Shown in pieces: positions 49,609 through 58,624 of a stretch of DNA of 64,000 nt. The position numbers and the translations under genes are program-made. A model generated the notes under the pieces. It was not told where the DNA came from. It saw only the letters and a program-made list of their open reading frames with translations, and did not search any database. Position 1 is the stretch's first letter; every line of letters starts with the position of its first letter. The DNA is from a virus: positions 124,001-188,000 of IMG/VR virus record IMGVR_UViG_3300032236_001613. One strand, 5' to 3'.

Positions 49609-49890
49609 TCAATCTCTTCTAGCATCATTTTTGCCATCGGCTCTAGCAATACGGTCAACATCGGGTCTTAAGCCAAGAGCATTTGAAACAATTGTGTCTA
49701 TTCTAATAACATCATGATTCATAGTTTTAACACGATTATCGAGAGCAGTAATTATACCTTTCATACCATTAACGCTACTAGTAACTCCAGCTAAGATAAA
49801 TTTTAATGTTAGAAATACAAAATAACCACCGGCACACGCTGCTGCTATCGGAAAACCTAACTGTGCTACTAAATTAAAAAATTGATCCAT
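49609..49890 (-). CDS. Small holin-like membrane protein (paralogue B)
   Basis: 93 residues: transmembrane helix GFPIAAACAGGYFVFLTLKFILAG then a helix ITALDNRVKTMNHDVIRIDTIVSNALG. Paralogue of the protein at 47966 (matching GFP-[IV]-[AV]AA and the DxR.....D.IR periodicity). A strong AAGGAG site and late promoter precede it. Could be a holin or a holin/antiholin partner. Confidence 0.6.
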   Translation of the reverse strand: MDQFFNLVAQLGFPIAAACAGGYFVFLTLKFILAGVTSSVNGMKGIITALDNRVKTMNHDVIRIDTIVSNALGLRPDVDRIARADGKNDARRD

Positions 49891-49907
49891 AACTGCTCCT
49901 TATAATA

Positions 49908-49915
49908 TATTTAAA
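49908..49915 (-). promoter_or_regulatory. Late promoter box variant (TTTAAATA)
   Basis: Minus-strand TTTAAATA, 17 nt upstream of the start at 49890. Confidence 0.4.
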
Positions 49916-49936
49916 AAGAAGCAGTTATAGGTAATA

Positions 49937-50398
49937 CTAGCCGTTAACTATTTTTTTAATTTTTTCTACATAATCACTGCATATTCCGTAACAATTTGTA
50001 TTGAGATCTTTAAACTCCAAATCATGCCATTCGGGCAACACACTAATACTTATACTAGTTAATTCTTTACCAGGAAAAGTCCATATAAAATTATTACTTG
50101 TAAGAACAAAGTCATCATTTTGATGCCAAAAGTATTTGTAAATTGTAGTAGAAGTTAGCCAACGTAATGCTGCTAAATTTTTAGCATGTATCCAAAGACT
50201 TAAGTTATTATTTTTTAAAAAGTCTTCTTTAATTAAGTACTGGGGGTTGTCGTGCCCTAACCACAATTCTGAATTAACAATCCATAAATCAATTTCGCAA
50301 TCGTAACCTTGATTAATTGCATCGAGTATTTGTTTAGGATCATTTTCTATTTGTTTATTAGGACCTTGAGTAAGTCCTCTATGTGCTATTAATTTCAT
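49937..50398 (-). CDS. Glycerophosphodiester phosphodiesterase-like (short)
   Basis: 153 residues. LIAHRGLTQGPNKQIENDPKQILDAINQGYDCEIDLW has the GDPD signature (HRG, EN, E-x-D), followed by LWLGHDNPQYLI with the second His. Full GDPDs have about 240-300 residues, so this is a minimal or truncated TIM-barrel version. It may hydrolyse phospholipid head groups or a phosphodiester sugar. Situated among sugar genes. Confidence 0.72.
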   Translation of the reverse strand: MKLIAHRGLTQGPNKQIENDPKQILDAINQGYDCEIDLWIVNSELWLGHDNPQYLIKEDFLKNNNLSLWIHAKNLAALRWLTSTTIYKYFWHQNDDFVLTSNNFIWTFPGKELTSISISVLPEWHDLEFKDLNTNCYGICSDYVEKIKKIVNG

Positions 50399-50400
50399 TT

Positions 50401-51021
50401 TTATCTCTTTTTAAAATAAACGTTTACTTCGTTTGCCCACATATCGTTGCTTAGAATTCCTGTAATTTCGAATCCTTTGCTAATTAAAAAATCTACCATT
50501 TCTTGTATGGTATGATTTTCTTTATATAATTTTACATCATTGTCACGAGCACATTCGACTACGCCCTCTTTTATTAGATGTACTAAATCACCCATGCCTT
50601 GTAGAACTTTTAGATCAGTACCTTGAGTATCACAATGAAAATAATCTATTTTATCGATATTAATTTTATTAAGTTGATACCATGTATCAAATCTTAAAAC
50701 TTGAACTTGAATTTTATGAGTTACTTTAAAATCTTCTCTACCCGGCCATGTTTGATTTAAATTATCAGAAAATGTATTAAGAGAGCTACACCCCCAATTT
50801 TCTTGCCCTGCAACATTAAATTGAGCTATACCATTAAAGTCGCTTAATGCAACAGGTATTACATGATATCGATCTGAATAAGTTTTACTTTTTTCATTTA
50901 AATGAACAACCATTTCTGGCGTTGGTTCAAATGCCCATGTTATTATATTTTGATCACTCTGTGTTCTACTTAAACTATCATCTCCCCAATTCGCACCAAT
51001 GTCAAATAAAATGTATGTCAT
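50401..51021 (-). CDS. FkbM-type methyltransferase
   Basis: 206 residues. ILFDIGANWGDDSLSR is motif I, WAFEPTPEMVVHL the acidic strand, and IDYFHCDTQGTDLKVLQGM..LIKEGVVECA the characteristic FkbM KxDxQGxxxxVLxG segment, here with D-T-Q-G. FkbM enzymes O-methylate sugars or lipids. Overlaps the next upstream gene by 4 nt. Confidence 0.82.
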   Translation of the reverse strand: MTYILFDIGANWGDDSLSRTQSDQNIITWAFEPTPEMVVHLNEKSKTYSDRYHVIPVALSDFNGIAQFNVAGQENWGCSSLNTFSDNLNQTWPGREDFKVTHKIQVQVLRFDTWYQLNKINIDKIDYFHCDTQGTDLKVLQGMGDLVHLIKEGVVECARDNDVKLYKENHTIQEMVDFLISKGFEITGILSNDMWANEVNVYFKKR

Positions 51022-52394
51022 ATATTTTTTCTTTTATTAGTTAAAAAATGATTCAAATCTTCCGGAGTTCCTATTCCCCACATATTTTCTACCTGCTTAA
51101 TTCTTATTTTTTTACCATCTGCAATAGCTTCGTTATATACCGGACATACATAAAATTCGTTATTAACTCTAATATTTTTGTTAATCATCGATTCTGCATA
51201 TCTAACATAATCAGACCCTTTACTCCAATAGTAAATTCCTACAGTAGCATTATTACTAATAACCTTTTTCTCTGCAACTTCTGCAACAAACCCATCGTCG
51301 CCTATACGTGCATAACTCCATTTAGGATGATGTGCATTAAATGTTAATATACCTCCGTCAATATTTTCTGCTGAAAATGCATAAACGCATTCATTGCTAT
51401 TCCACTCAATATATTGATCGCTATTAGCAATTATTAGTGGTTCGTTATTGTTTATAAATTCTTTAGCAAGTAAAGTAGTACAAGCTGCTCCTTCGGTAAT
51501 TCCGTCTATTTGTACAATGTCACAATTAGGAGCAATTAGATTTAATAGATATTTAAGATTATATTTCTCATAATGATCTTTTTGTACTATAAAAATGTAA
51601 TGTGCTTCTATGTTTAAATTATCTACTACTACTTCGATCATAGGTTTTCCTTCGACTTCGATCAAAGGTTTAGGAAATGTATATCCTGCTTGAGCAAATC
51701 GACTACCAGCTCCGGCCATAGGAATTAACACATTCATTTTTTTATTTCTCCAAGGAATTTTTTTATGTGCGACTCCATTTAAAATATCAACAGCCTCGTT
51801 AATTTTATCTTCCGTTAAATCAAAACTATCTTTTACAGGTAAAAGATGAGCTCCGCTATCTATAGCACCTTGTCGACCTATATGACTGTCTTCAATAATT
51901 ACAGTATTTTTGGGTAAACAATTCATTGCAGTCATACATTTCCAATACATTTCAGGAAATGGTTTAGTTCTTTTTACATCTTCGTTACTTACAAAATAGT
52001 CTACATAAGGTAAAACGCCAATACTAATTAATGATAGCTTAACTGTTTCTCTAATGCTATTACTAGCAACTGCAATTTTAATTCCTTGAGAAGATAGATT
52101 AGAAAAGATTTTAATTAATTTCTCGTCTTTAGGAAAGTTACGTATAAGATCAAGAGTAGCAAGTTGCTTATCTTGCCAAACTTGATTAAATAGATTTCTA
52201 TTTAATCCTTTCTTCTCGGAAAGCAATTCTAATTTACGTGTAGTATTAAGTCCATCGTATATGCTTAAATGCTCTTCTCTCGAAATTACATATTCTGTGC
52301 CGACTTTTTCTAATGCAGTATTAAGTGCATTGTAATGTAGTTCTCTACTTTCAATTAATACTCCGTCGAGGTCAAATATGATCAGTTTATTCAT
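51018..52394 (-). CDS. HAD phosphatase fused to sugar nucleotidyltransferase
   Basis: 458 residues. Residues 1-215: HAD subfamily IA with FDLDGVLIESREL (catalytic Asp), VASNSIRE and TVIIEDSHIGRQGA. Residues about 222-458: NTP-transferase with NVLIPMAGAGSRFAQAGYTFPKPLIEVEGKPMI and later IANSDQYIEW (metal Asp) and NEFYVCPVYNEAI. The two steps could act in sequence on one sugar phosphate, for example trimming a bisphosphate and then making a nucleotide-sugar. Products unknown. Confidence 0.82.
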   Translation of the reverse strand: MNKLIIFDLDGVLIESRELHYNALNTALEKVGTEYVISREEHLSIYDGLNTTRKLELLSEKKGLNRNLFNQVWQDKQLATLDLIRNFPKDEKLIKIFSNLSSQGIKIAVASNSIRETVKLSLISIGVLPYVDYFVSNEDVKRTKPFPEMYWKCMTAMNCLPKNTVIIEDSHIGRQGAIDSGAHLLPVKDSFDLTEDKINEAVDILNGVAHKKIPWRNKKMNVLIPMAGAGSRFAQAGYTFPKPLIEVEGKPMIEVVVDNLNIEAHYIFIVQKDHYEKYNLKYLLNLIAPNCDIVQIDGITEGAACTTLLAKEFINNNEPLIIANSDQYIEWNSNECVYAFSAENIDGGILTFNAHHPKWSYARIGDDGFVAEVAEKKVISNNATVGIYYWSKGSDYVRYAESMINKNIRVNNEFYVCPVYNEAIADGKKIRIKQVENMWGIGTPEDLNHFLTNKRKNI

Positions 52395-52402
52395 ATAGGA
52401 AT

Positions 52403-52410
52403 TATTTATA
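52403..52410 (-). promoter_or_regulatory. Late promoter box (TATAAATA)
   Basis: Exact minus-strand TATAAATA in the 90-bp divergent region, 9 nt from the start at 52394. Confidence 0.55.
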
Positions 52411-52455
52411 AATCTAATTTTTTATTCTAAAAAATATGAGTGGAACTCTTAGTTG

Positions 52456-52463
52456 AGTAAATA
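52456..52463 (+). promoter_or_regulatory. Late promoter box variant (AGTAAATA)
   Basis: AGTAAATA, 20 nt before the ATG at 52484; AAAGGAAA is the ribosome site. Confidence 0.45.
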
Positions 52464-52483
52464 GTACTATTAAAGGAAAATAT

Positions 52484-53200
52484 ATGAATTTTGTTGTTGT
52501 TAGTATTAACGATGATGGGTATAGTTCTCTAGCTGATATTACATGGGAACAAAATAAAATAATTTATGCTAATTTACACAACTATAGTTATATATCTAAA
52601 AATGATGGGTTCTATGGAGTTCATATGGGTTTTGAAAAGTTTCTTTTTATTAGAGATATTTTTAATCATTATCCAGAGATAGATTGGGCATGGTTTAGTG
52701 ATACAGATGCAATGATAACTAATATGTCTTGCAAACTTGAAAACAAGATCGATACCGATTATCATTTTATAATTTCTACTGATTGTCACGGTATAAACAC
52801 AGGTAGTTTTTTGATACGCAACAGTAAAGAAGGAAATGATTTTTTAAATACAATTATAGAATTAAATCCTGATTATAATGAATTTTGGGATGCAGAACAA
52901 CGAGTAATTGCAAATATGTTAGGGTTTCCTGGTACTAACGACACTTCATGGAAAGAAATTTATTCTATGGAGATAAAAACAAAATGGAAATCATTAGTTA
53001 AGATTGTTCCTCAAAAAGAATTAAATTCTTATAATACTGAGATCTATCCTCATCAATCGAATTTAGACAAACTTGGCACTAGTGCAAACTGGTCACCAGA
53101 GGATTTATTAATACACTGGCCCGGTCTTTCTTTACCACAAAGAATGGATTTAGCTAAATATTACATGCAGTTTGCAAACAACAGTATACCTACCAAATAA
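52484..53200 (+). CDS. GT34-like glycosyltransferase (paralogue 1)
   Basis: 238 residues. DGYSSLADITWEQNKIIYANLHNYSYI, FEKFLFIRDIFNHYPEIDWAWFSDTDAMITN (DTD metal motif near 77), GINTGSFLIRNS and WDAEQRVIANMLG are the landmarks of the galactosyl/mannosyltransferase GMA12/MNN10 family. Paralogous to the protein at 62458. The 3' end overlaps the convergent gene at 53190 by 11 nt. Confidence 0.78.
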   Translation: MNFVVVSINDDGYSSLADITWEQNKIIYANLHNYSYISKNDGFYGVHMGFEKFLFIRDIFNHYPEIDWAWFSDTDAMITNMSCKLENKIDTDYHFIISTDCHGINTGSFLIRNSKEGNDFLNTIIELNPDYNEFWDAEQRVIANMLGFPGTNDTSWKEIYSMEIKTKWKSLVKIVPQKELNSYNTEIYPHQSNLDKLGTSANWSPEDLLIHWPGLSLPQRMDLAKYYMQFANNSIPTK

Positions 53201-54131
53201 AATTATTTTTGTAGTATTCAACAATTTTATCTAATTCCTGGTTAAAGTTTGCTTTCGGAATCCATCCTAATTTTCTTAGTTTGCTATCGTCAATCGCATA
53301 TCTAACATCTTGACCAGGTCGATTAAGTTCTTCGATATAATTTTCGTAATCCTCGATATTATCGTACTTCTTAAGTATACTTTTTACTACAGTTAAATTA
53401 TCTATTTCGTAATTTCCTGATATGTTATAAATTTCATTAATTACTCTGCTGTTAATAATTGTTAAAATAGCGTTCGCTGTATCACTTACATGTAACCATG
53501 TTCTACGAGGTGTTCCTTTATTGTGCAAATCAACTTTACGATTAATAGACATATACTTAACTGTTTTAGGAATAAGTTTTTCTACATATTGACCAATACC
53601 ATAATTGTTAGTAGGTCTTACAATAATATAAGGAACTCGATAAGTTCGAGCCCACGCTAAAATCAACATATCTGCTGCAGCCTTAGTAGCAGAATAAGGA
53701 TTGCTTGGTTTAAGTAAATCTGATTCAGAGTGAAATCCTTCAACTATATCGCCATATACTTCGTCAGTTGAAAAATGAAGTAAGATGGGAGTCTTATATA
53801 GTCCTTTAGATCTAATTAATTTTAATAGATGATGCACACCATTTACGTTACTTTTCAAGAAAACATCACTGTCAACAATACTGTTGTCAACATGTGTTTC
53901 AGCTGCAGTATTAATAATATAGTCACAATCGTAAAGACGATCTAGATCATTTATATCAGATTGGATAAATTTAAAATTACTATTTGAATTAAACTCATCG
54001 AGAAATTTTATATTACTAGCATAGGTAAGTTTGTCTACACCAATAACGTACCAACCTGCAGCTAAACATGCTCGGGTAACATGCAACCCAATGAGTCCTA
54101 AACATCCAGTTACATAAACTATTTTTTTCAT
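53190..54131 (-). CDS. NDP-sugar 4,6-dehydratase (RmlB-like)
   Basis: 313 residues. NAD motif VTGCLGLIGLHVTRA, D(K)LTYASN, TAAETHVDNSI, STDEVYGDI and YSATKAAADMLI (YxxxK), followed by RPTNNYGIGQYVEKLIPK, all typical of dTDP-glucose 4,6-dehydratase. The NAD loop reads GCLGLIG where GGAGFIG is usual. It would make a 4-keto-6-deoxy sugar, the natural substrate for the RfbH-like enzyme at 61145. Confidence 0.85.
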   Translation of the reverse strand: MKKIVYVTGCLGLIGLHVTRACLAAGWYVIGVDKLTYASNIKFLDEFNSNSNFKFIQSDINDLDRLYDCDYIINTAAETHVDNSIVDSDVFLKSNVNGVHHLLKLIRSKGLYKTPILLHFSTDEVYGDIVEGFHSESDLLKPSNPYSATKAAADMLILAWARTYRVPYIIVRPTNNYGIGQYVEKLIPKTVKYMSINRKVDLHNKGTPRRTWLHVSDTANAILTIINSRVINEIYNISGNYEIDNLTVVKSILKKYDNIEDYENYIEELNRPGQDVRYAIDDSKLRKLGWIPKANFNQELDKIVEYYKNNFIW

Positions 54132-54135
54132 ATTA

Positions 54136-55059
54136 TTAATTGCTCTTAAAAATGTATTTTTGGAAACGATCTAAATTATCTACTAGATATTTAGGATGGT
54201 TTGGTTGAGTAACAGAAACAAGAGATTTAGGTATTGAAATATCAAAAACTCTAAATAACCATTCCATTGCTTCTTCTTTTGAAAATTCGGATATCTTTTT
54301 TCCTGTATCTGTTAGATCATTAGAATGACCCCAACTTTGACATTTTCTAAGAACAAGATCTCCGTCGGTATCATCCATATAAGTATAATGCCATCCGCCG
54401 TCTCTTACATCTTCGTGTGTACTAACATTCGATTGTCTAAGCGTAGTAGGAAATATTTTTTTTAAAAGTCCTAATTCTGTTAAAGCCGCTCCACATCTAG
54501 CCTTATTTTTTAAAATATTTATTTTATAAAAATACGAATACATCTCAAAAAACACATAAGGACGAATATTATTATATACTACTCGATTATCCCATCCGCA
54601 TACTGCATCAAATAAAGAATTTTTATCATTAAATATTTCTTTTGCAGTATAAAAAGCACTTTCGCTAACAATTTCGTCAAGGCAGGTAATTAAAATAAGA
54701 TCGTCGTCTTTAGCCCCTAAATCCATTAATACTTTAATTATATAATTAGCTTGAAAATGATCTCTTTGCCAATCTTGAGGTGTTTGATTTGGACGGTTAT
54801 AATGAACTCTTGCAAACTCATCTAGTAACCACGGATATTTCGGCATTTCTTCGGTAAAAGAGTCAAAATTTACATAAACAATTTTTTCTTTATAAGGTTC
54901 AAATCTTTTATGATCAAAATTAAAAGATTTTTTGTTTCCTGTATGCGTTTCACCTGCTTCTACAAGAATAAATTTATCAACAAAATTCCATTGTTCATTT
55001 AATTTTATTTCAAAAATATCGTTTTCATTAAAGAACATAGAACACGAATAAACAGACAT
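54136..55059 (-). CDS. GT17-family glycosyltransferase (paralogue 1)
   Basis: 307 residues. YSCSMFFNENDIFEIKLNEQWNFVDKFILVEAGETHTGNKKSFNFD is the conserved opening of family 17 (MGAT3-like) transferases. ITCLDEIVSE is the DxD-like site. It is a tandem duplicate of the next gene, with about the same length and motif spacing but considerable divergence. Acceptor unknown. Confidence 0.8.
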   Translation of the reverse strand: MSVYSCSMFFNENDIFEIKLNEQWNFVDKFILVEAGETHTGNKKSFNFDHKRFEPYKEKIVYVNFDSFTEEMPKYPWLLDEFARVHYNRPNQTPQDWQRDHFQANYIIKVLMDLGAKDDDLILITCLDEIVSESAFYTAKEIFNDKNSLFDAVCGWDNRVVYNNIRPYVFFEMYSYFYKINILKNKARCGAALTELGLLKKIFPTTLRQSNVSTHEDVRDGGWHYTYMDDTDGDLVLRKCQSWGHSNDLTDTGKKISEFSKEEAMEWLFRVFDISIPKSLVSVTQPNHPKYLVDNLDRFQKYIFKSN

Positions 55060-55073
55060 TTATAATTTCCTTT

Positions 55074-55964
55074 TTAATTTTTATAAACAAATTTTTGTAA
55101 TTTATCTAAGTTATCTATAATATATTGCGGATGTGTATCAGCACTGATATCAACTATTGTATGAGGATAATGTTCAAGTAATTGTTGCACTGCAATTTCT
55201 TTAGTTTTATTTTCAAAATATACATTAGATCGCCCTGAAAATTTATCTCTTGAATGAGCCCAACTACGCTGTTTTTCTAAAACTAATTCACCACTAGTAC
55301 CATCTAAAAATGTAAAATGCCATCCACCGTTAGTAATGTGTGGATGCGTCGACAAAGATAAATCTCTTATAGTAGTAGGAAGTAGTTTTTTAAAGTTTCC
55401 AAATTCTGTAATTAATCCTGCAACATGCTCTGTCCAATGTTTATGCAACAAATTAAATTTATAAACATAAAGATAATAGTGAAATCCAAATATTGGTCTA
55501 AATCCTCTATAATCAACACCGGGTTGTTGAAATCTAATTAAACTCTCATCAAAGGCCGATTTTTTAATAATTTCATCTAAACATGAAATATAAACAATAT
55601 CGTTATCGTTAGCTTCTAAATCCCTCATAACTTTAAAAAGATAATTGGCTTGAAAATGGTCTCTTATCCAATCATCATTCTCGACATGAGGACCACGATC
55701 TCTAACACAATATTCATCGAGCAACTCTGGATATTTGTTTATTTCATCTTGAAAATTTTCAAAAGTTACATAAATTAATTTTTCAGAATATTTCTCAAAT
55801 CTTTTTTGATCAAAATTAAACTTATCTTTTTTTCTTCCTGTATGTGTTTCGCCCGCCTCGACTACAATAAATCGGTCAACAAACTCCCAATGAGAATTAA
55901 TTCTTATTTCATATAAATCGTTTTCGTTATGAAACATGCAACAATCAAATACAGTCATTTGCAT
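55074..55964 (-). CDS. GT17-family glycosyltransferase (paralogue 2)
   Basis: 296 residues: VFDCCMFHNENDLYEIRINSHWEFVDRFIVVEAGETHTGRKKDKFNFD and ISCLDEIIKK match its neighbour at 54136. A start two codons in (MTVFDC) aligns better with that paralogue. It overlaps the SDR gene upstream by 20 nt. Tandem duplication with divergence suggests two different linkages on one glycan. Confidence 0.8.
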   Translation of the reverse strand: MQMTVFDCCMFHNENDLYEIRINSHWEFVDRFIVVEAGETHTGRKKDKFNFDQKRFEKYSEKLIYVTFENFQDEINKYPELLDEYCVRDRGPHVENDDWIRDHFQANYLFKVMRDLEANDNDIVYISCLDEIIKKSAFDESLIRFQQPGVDYRGFRPIFGFHYYLYVYKFNLLHKHWTEHVAGLITEFGNFKKLLPTTIRDLSLSTHPHITNGGWHFTFLDGTSGELVLEKQRSWAHSRDKFSGRSNVYFENKTKEIAVQQLLEHYPHTIVDISADTHPQYIIDNLDKLQKFVYKN

Positions 55965-56763
55965 TTTCCTTTAAATAATTATCCAATCCGTCATCTATAC
56001 CGTTCAATAAAATTGGTAATGATTCTAACAAAGTTCCATCACCTGTGTAGTTATTCTCATATACTGATTTAATAACAAAATTAGGTTCTATGTTGTTTAT
56101 GTAACAAAACTTAGATAAAACTTCACTAATTTTAAATTTGTTTTTATAAACTGCATTGATATCTTTTAAATTACAGTCTATTTCAGTAACATAATTAACA
56201 ACAGTGCAAAGATCTTGTATACTAAAATAATCAAAATATCTATCGTTAATAACTTCAAATATTTTTTCACTGTTGTTTAAAAATCTAGGAATCAATCTTG
56301 TACTTAATTCGCCTGGCCCAAAACAGTTAAAAATTCTAATATTATAAAAATTTTTTTTATCGTAACATAATCTGCTTTTAATATTTTGACCCCACCCATA
56401 ACTATCAGTGGGCATCCTTTCAAATATCAGTTTTTCTTTTGCATAGTTAATGTCTTGATTTCTGTCAAATTCTGCTCCTGATGCAGTGTTTATAAATTTT
56501 CCAAATAAATTGGAATTATTATAAAAATTCATAAACATTCCAAGATTATTTCTAGCGTCATTTAACATTGATGAATCTGTCATAATAGCTGCACAATTTA
56601 CAATTACATCAAATCTATTATTTTTTAAAAATTCTTTAACAGACAACGGGTTTAATAAATCTAAGGTATTTCTAGTAACTGGAGTTACCTGATGTATTAA
56701 ACTTAAAGATTTAGTTAAATTTGAACCAACAAACCCTTTTGCTCCGATAACAGCTATTTTCAT
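55945..56763 (-). CDS. NAD-dependent epimerase/reductase (RmlD/SDR-like)
   Basis: 272 residues. AVIGAKGFVGSNLTKSL is the NAD(P) motif (GxxGxxG as GAKGFVG). The expected YxxxK is represented by NYAKEKLIFERM, where Tyr is followed by AKEK. FNCFGPGELSTRLIPRFL follows. Could reduce or epimerise a keto sugar, for example the product of the ThDP enzyme with which it overlaps by 4 nt. Confidence 0.7.
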   Translation of the reverse strand: MKIAVIGAKGFVGSNLTKSLSLIHQVTPVTRNTLDLLNPLSVKEFLKNNRFDVIVNCAAIMTDSSMLNDARNNLGMFMNFYNNSNLFGKFINTASGAEFDRNQDINYAKEKLIFERMPTDSYGWGQNIKSRLCYDKKNFYNIRIFNCFGPGELSTRLIPRFLNNSEKIFEVINDRYFDYFSIQDLCTVVNYVTEIDCNLKDINAVYKNKFKISEVLSKFCYINNIEPNFVIKSVYENNYTGDGTLLESLPILLNGIDDGLDNYLKENANDCI

Positions 56764-58538
56764 ATTTTAACTACCATTTCTTTTTCTAATTCTTCTTGTG
56801 TAAGGAACGGTGACATGTCATGTAACCCTCCTTGAACTCCATTAAGCTTCATTGCTTGAGCTGGCTGTACATCTAGAACATTTTGACTTACAATCTCAAT
56901 AATAACAGGTTCATTTTTTCGCATTAAATCAGGTATATAACGATCGAGAGACTCGTTGTTTTCGATCTTAACATAAGATATTTCAAATGCTTCTGATACT
57001 TTTCCGATATCAGCAAAATATACTCCTGTTGACTGGCTAACCCCCCATTGACGTCCATTGAACATTTTATTCTGCGTTTGTTTAATGCTCATATATCCAT
57101 CATTATTAATGACAAATATTTTTACAGGAATATTATGTTTACGAATTACCGCAAGTTCTTGTACATTGGTATAAAAACTTCCTTCTCCAATAATAAGCAT
57201 AATGTTTAAACTTGTATCAGCGTAATGTATCCCTACACTTGCTGGAATAGCATATCCCATATCGCCTTGCGCAGCTTGCGCCATATAACGTGTATTTTTC
57301 TTAAATTTACCGTTTGTTGAAAGAATATAACAAGGTTGCCCTGCATCGACAATAAAAGCATCTTTTTCCTGCATATTACGGTTTAAACTTTCAACAATCT
57401 CGTATAAATTAACGCCGCCGATGTCGCTACGGTGTATTGAGGCATTATATATTGGCCATTTTTCTTTCCAATGCAATGCTTTTTTAGCCCACGTACTTGC
57501 ACTATAATCGTATGAATTTAATTGTGCTACCTTCAAAAAATCTTTTACATTACAATTAATTTTTTGATCTACTTTAAAAATATCTTTCTGTAATTCACTT
57601 GAATCAATATCAACCATAATTTTTACACTATAAGGACTAAAACTTTTTGTATCATATCCGATATGTGTAACATTCATCGAACAGCCCAATATTAATAAAC
57701 AATCCGCATTTTGTATAGCAAAGTTAGCGGCTCGATTTCCCTTAATACCCATCATTCCAATATTTTGCGGATGCTCATACTCGATTAGATCTCTCGTTAA
57801 AAAATTAGTAACAAATGGTATCTGATATTGATCAATAAATTTTCTGAATTCATCTCGACAATTAGCAATTGTAATTCCGTTACCAGCAACAATAACCGGT
57901 CTTTCGGATTTAAAAAGAATGTTTAAAGATTTTAAAATTTCTTCTTTACAATTAGTTGTATTATTGTCTTGATCCACTATAAATTCTTTATAAGTATCTG
58001 GAATGATTGCTGATTGTAAATTCCCCGGAACATCAATCCAAACAGGCCCAGGACGCCCGTTAGTGGCAATCCAAATTGCTTTTTCAAGCTCGTATGGAAC
58101 ATCTTCAGCACTTTCGATCATTACAGCATATTTTGTCATTCCAGATACCGCGCCAACAGTATCGAAATCTTGAATTCCGTATTTTCTTAAATTAAGCCCT
58201 CGTTCGGCATTAATTCGTTTGGCCATATTGAATGTTTGAGTATTACCGCTAAGAAATAATACTGGTACACTTTCTTGATAAGCGTTTAGACAACTAGTCA
58301 TTACGTTTGTAACCCCGCAACCTGCGGTAACATTACATACGCCTAATTTTCTATCTGTACGAGCTGATCCCGTTGCAGCATGTCCTGCACCTTGTTCGTG
58401 ATGAAACGCTACGAATTCGATATCCGGATGGCTAATAAATCCGTCATTAAGCCCAGCAGTACTTCCACCGACTAGCCCATATACTTTAGTAACACCAAGT
58501 TTATTTAACTTAGTAGCAATGTAATCACATACTCTCAT
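56760..58538 (-). CDS. ThDP-dependent enzyme (acetolactate synthase-like)
   Basis: 592 residues. PYR domain: YGLVGGSTAGLNDGF and FHHEQGAGHAATGSARTDRKLGVC with the catalytic Glu (near 48). Central domain (about 190-330). PP domain: GDMGYAIPASVG, GEGSFYTNVQELAVIRKHNIPVKIFVINNDGYMSIKQTQ, with the ThDP/Mg motif G-E-G-S...N-N. In sugar pathways a relative (YerE) adds a two-carbon unit from pyruvate to a 3,6-dideoxy-4-keto sugar; here it is flanked by sugar genes, making that role plausible, but a generic decarboxylase or ligase is also possible. Confidence 0.82.
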   Translation of the reverse strand: MRVCDYIATKLNKLGVTKVYGLVGGSTAGLNDGFISHPDIEFVAFHHEQGAGHAATGSARTDRKLGVCNVTAGCGVTNVMTSCLNAYQESVPVLFLSGNTQTFNMAKRINAERGLNLRKYGIQDFDTVGAVSGMTKYAVMIESAEDVPYELEKAIWIATNGRPGPVWIDVPGNLQSAIIPDTYKEFIVDQDNNTTNCKEEILKSLNILFKSERPVIVAGNGITIANCRDEFRKFIDQYQIPFVTNFLTRDLIEYEHPQNIGMMGIKGNRAANFAIQNADCLLILGCSMNVTHIGYDTKSFSPYSVKIMVDIDSSELQKDIFKVDQKINCNVKDFLKVAQLNSYDYSASTWAKKALHWKEKWPIYNASIHRSDIGGVNLYEIVESLNRNMQEKDAFIVDAGQPCYILSTNGKFKKNTRYMAQAAQGDMGYAIPASVGIHYADTSLNIMLIIGEGSFYTNVQELAVIRKHNIPVKIFVINNDGYMSIKQTQNKMFNGRQWGVSQSTGVYFADIGKVSEAFEISYVKIENNESLDRYIPDLMRKNEPVIIEIVSQNVLDVQPAQAMKLNGVQGGLHDMSPFLTQEELEKEMVVKI

Positions 58539-58585
58539 ATTTACACCTTTTGATTAATTATACAACATATACTTGAAATCTCAAA

Positions 58586-58593
58586 TATTTATA
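58586..58593 (-). promoter_or_regulatory. Late promoter box (TATAAATA)
   Basis: Exact minus-strand TATAAATA, 47 nt before the start at 58538. Confidence 0.5.
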
Positions 58594-58608
58594 TGCTAAC
58601 ATAATTCA

Positions 58609-58616
58609 ATTAAATA
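58609..58616 (+). promoter_or_regulatory. Late promoter box variant (ATTAAATA)
   Basis: ATTAAATA, 8 nt before the ATG at 58625, so any leader would be only 2-3 nt. Confidence 0.4.
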
Positions 58617-58624
58617 ATTTATAT

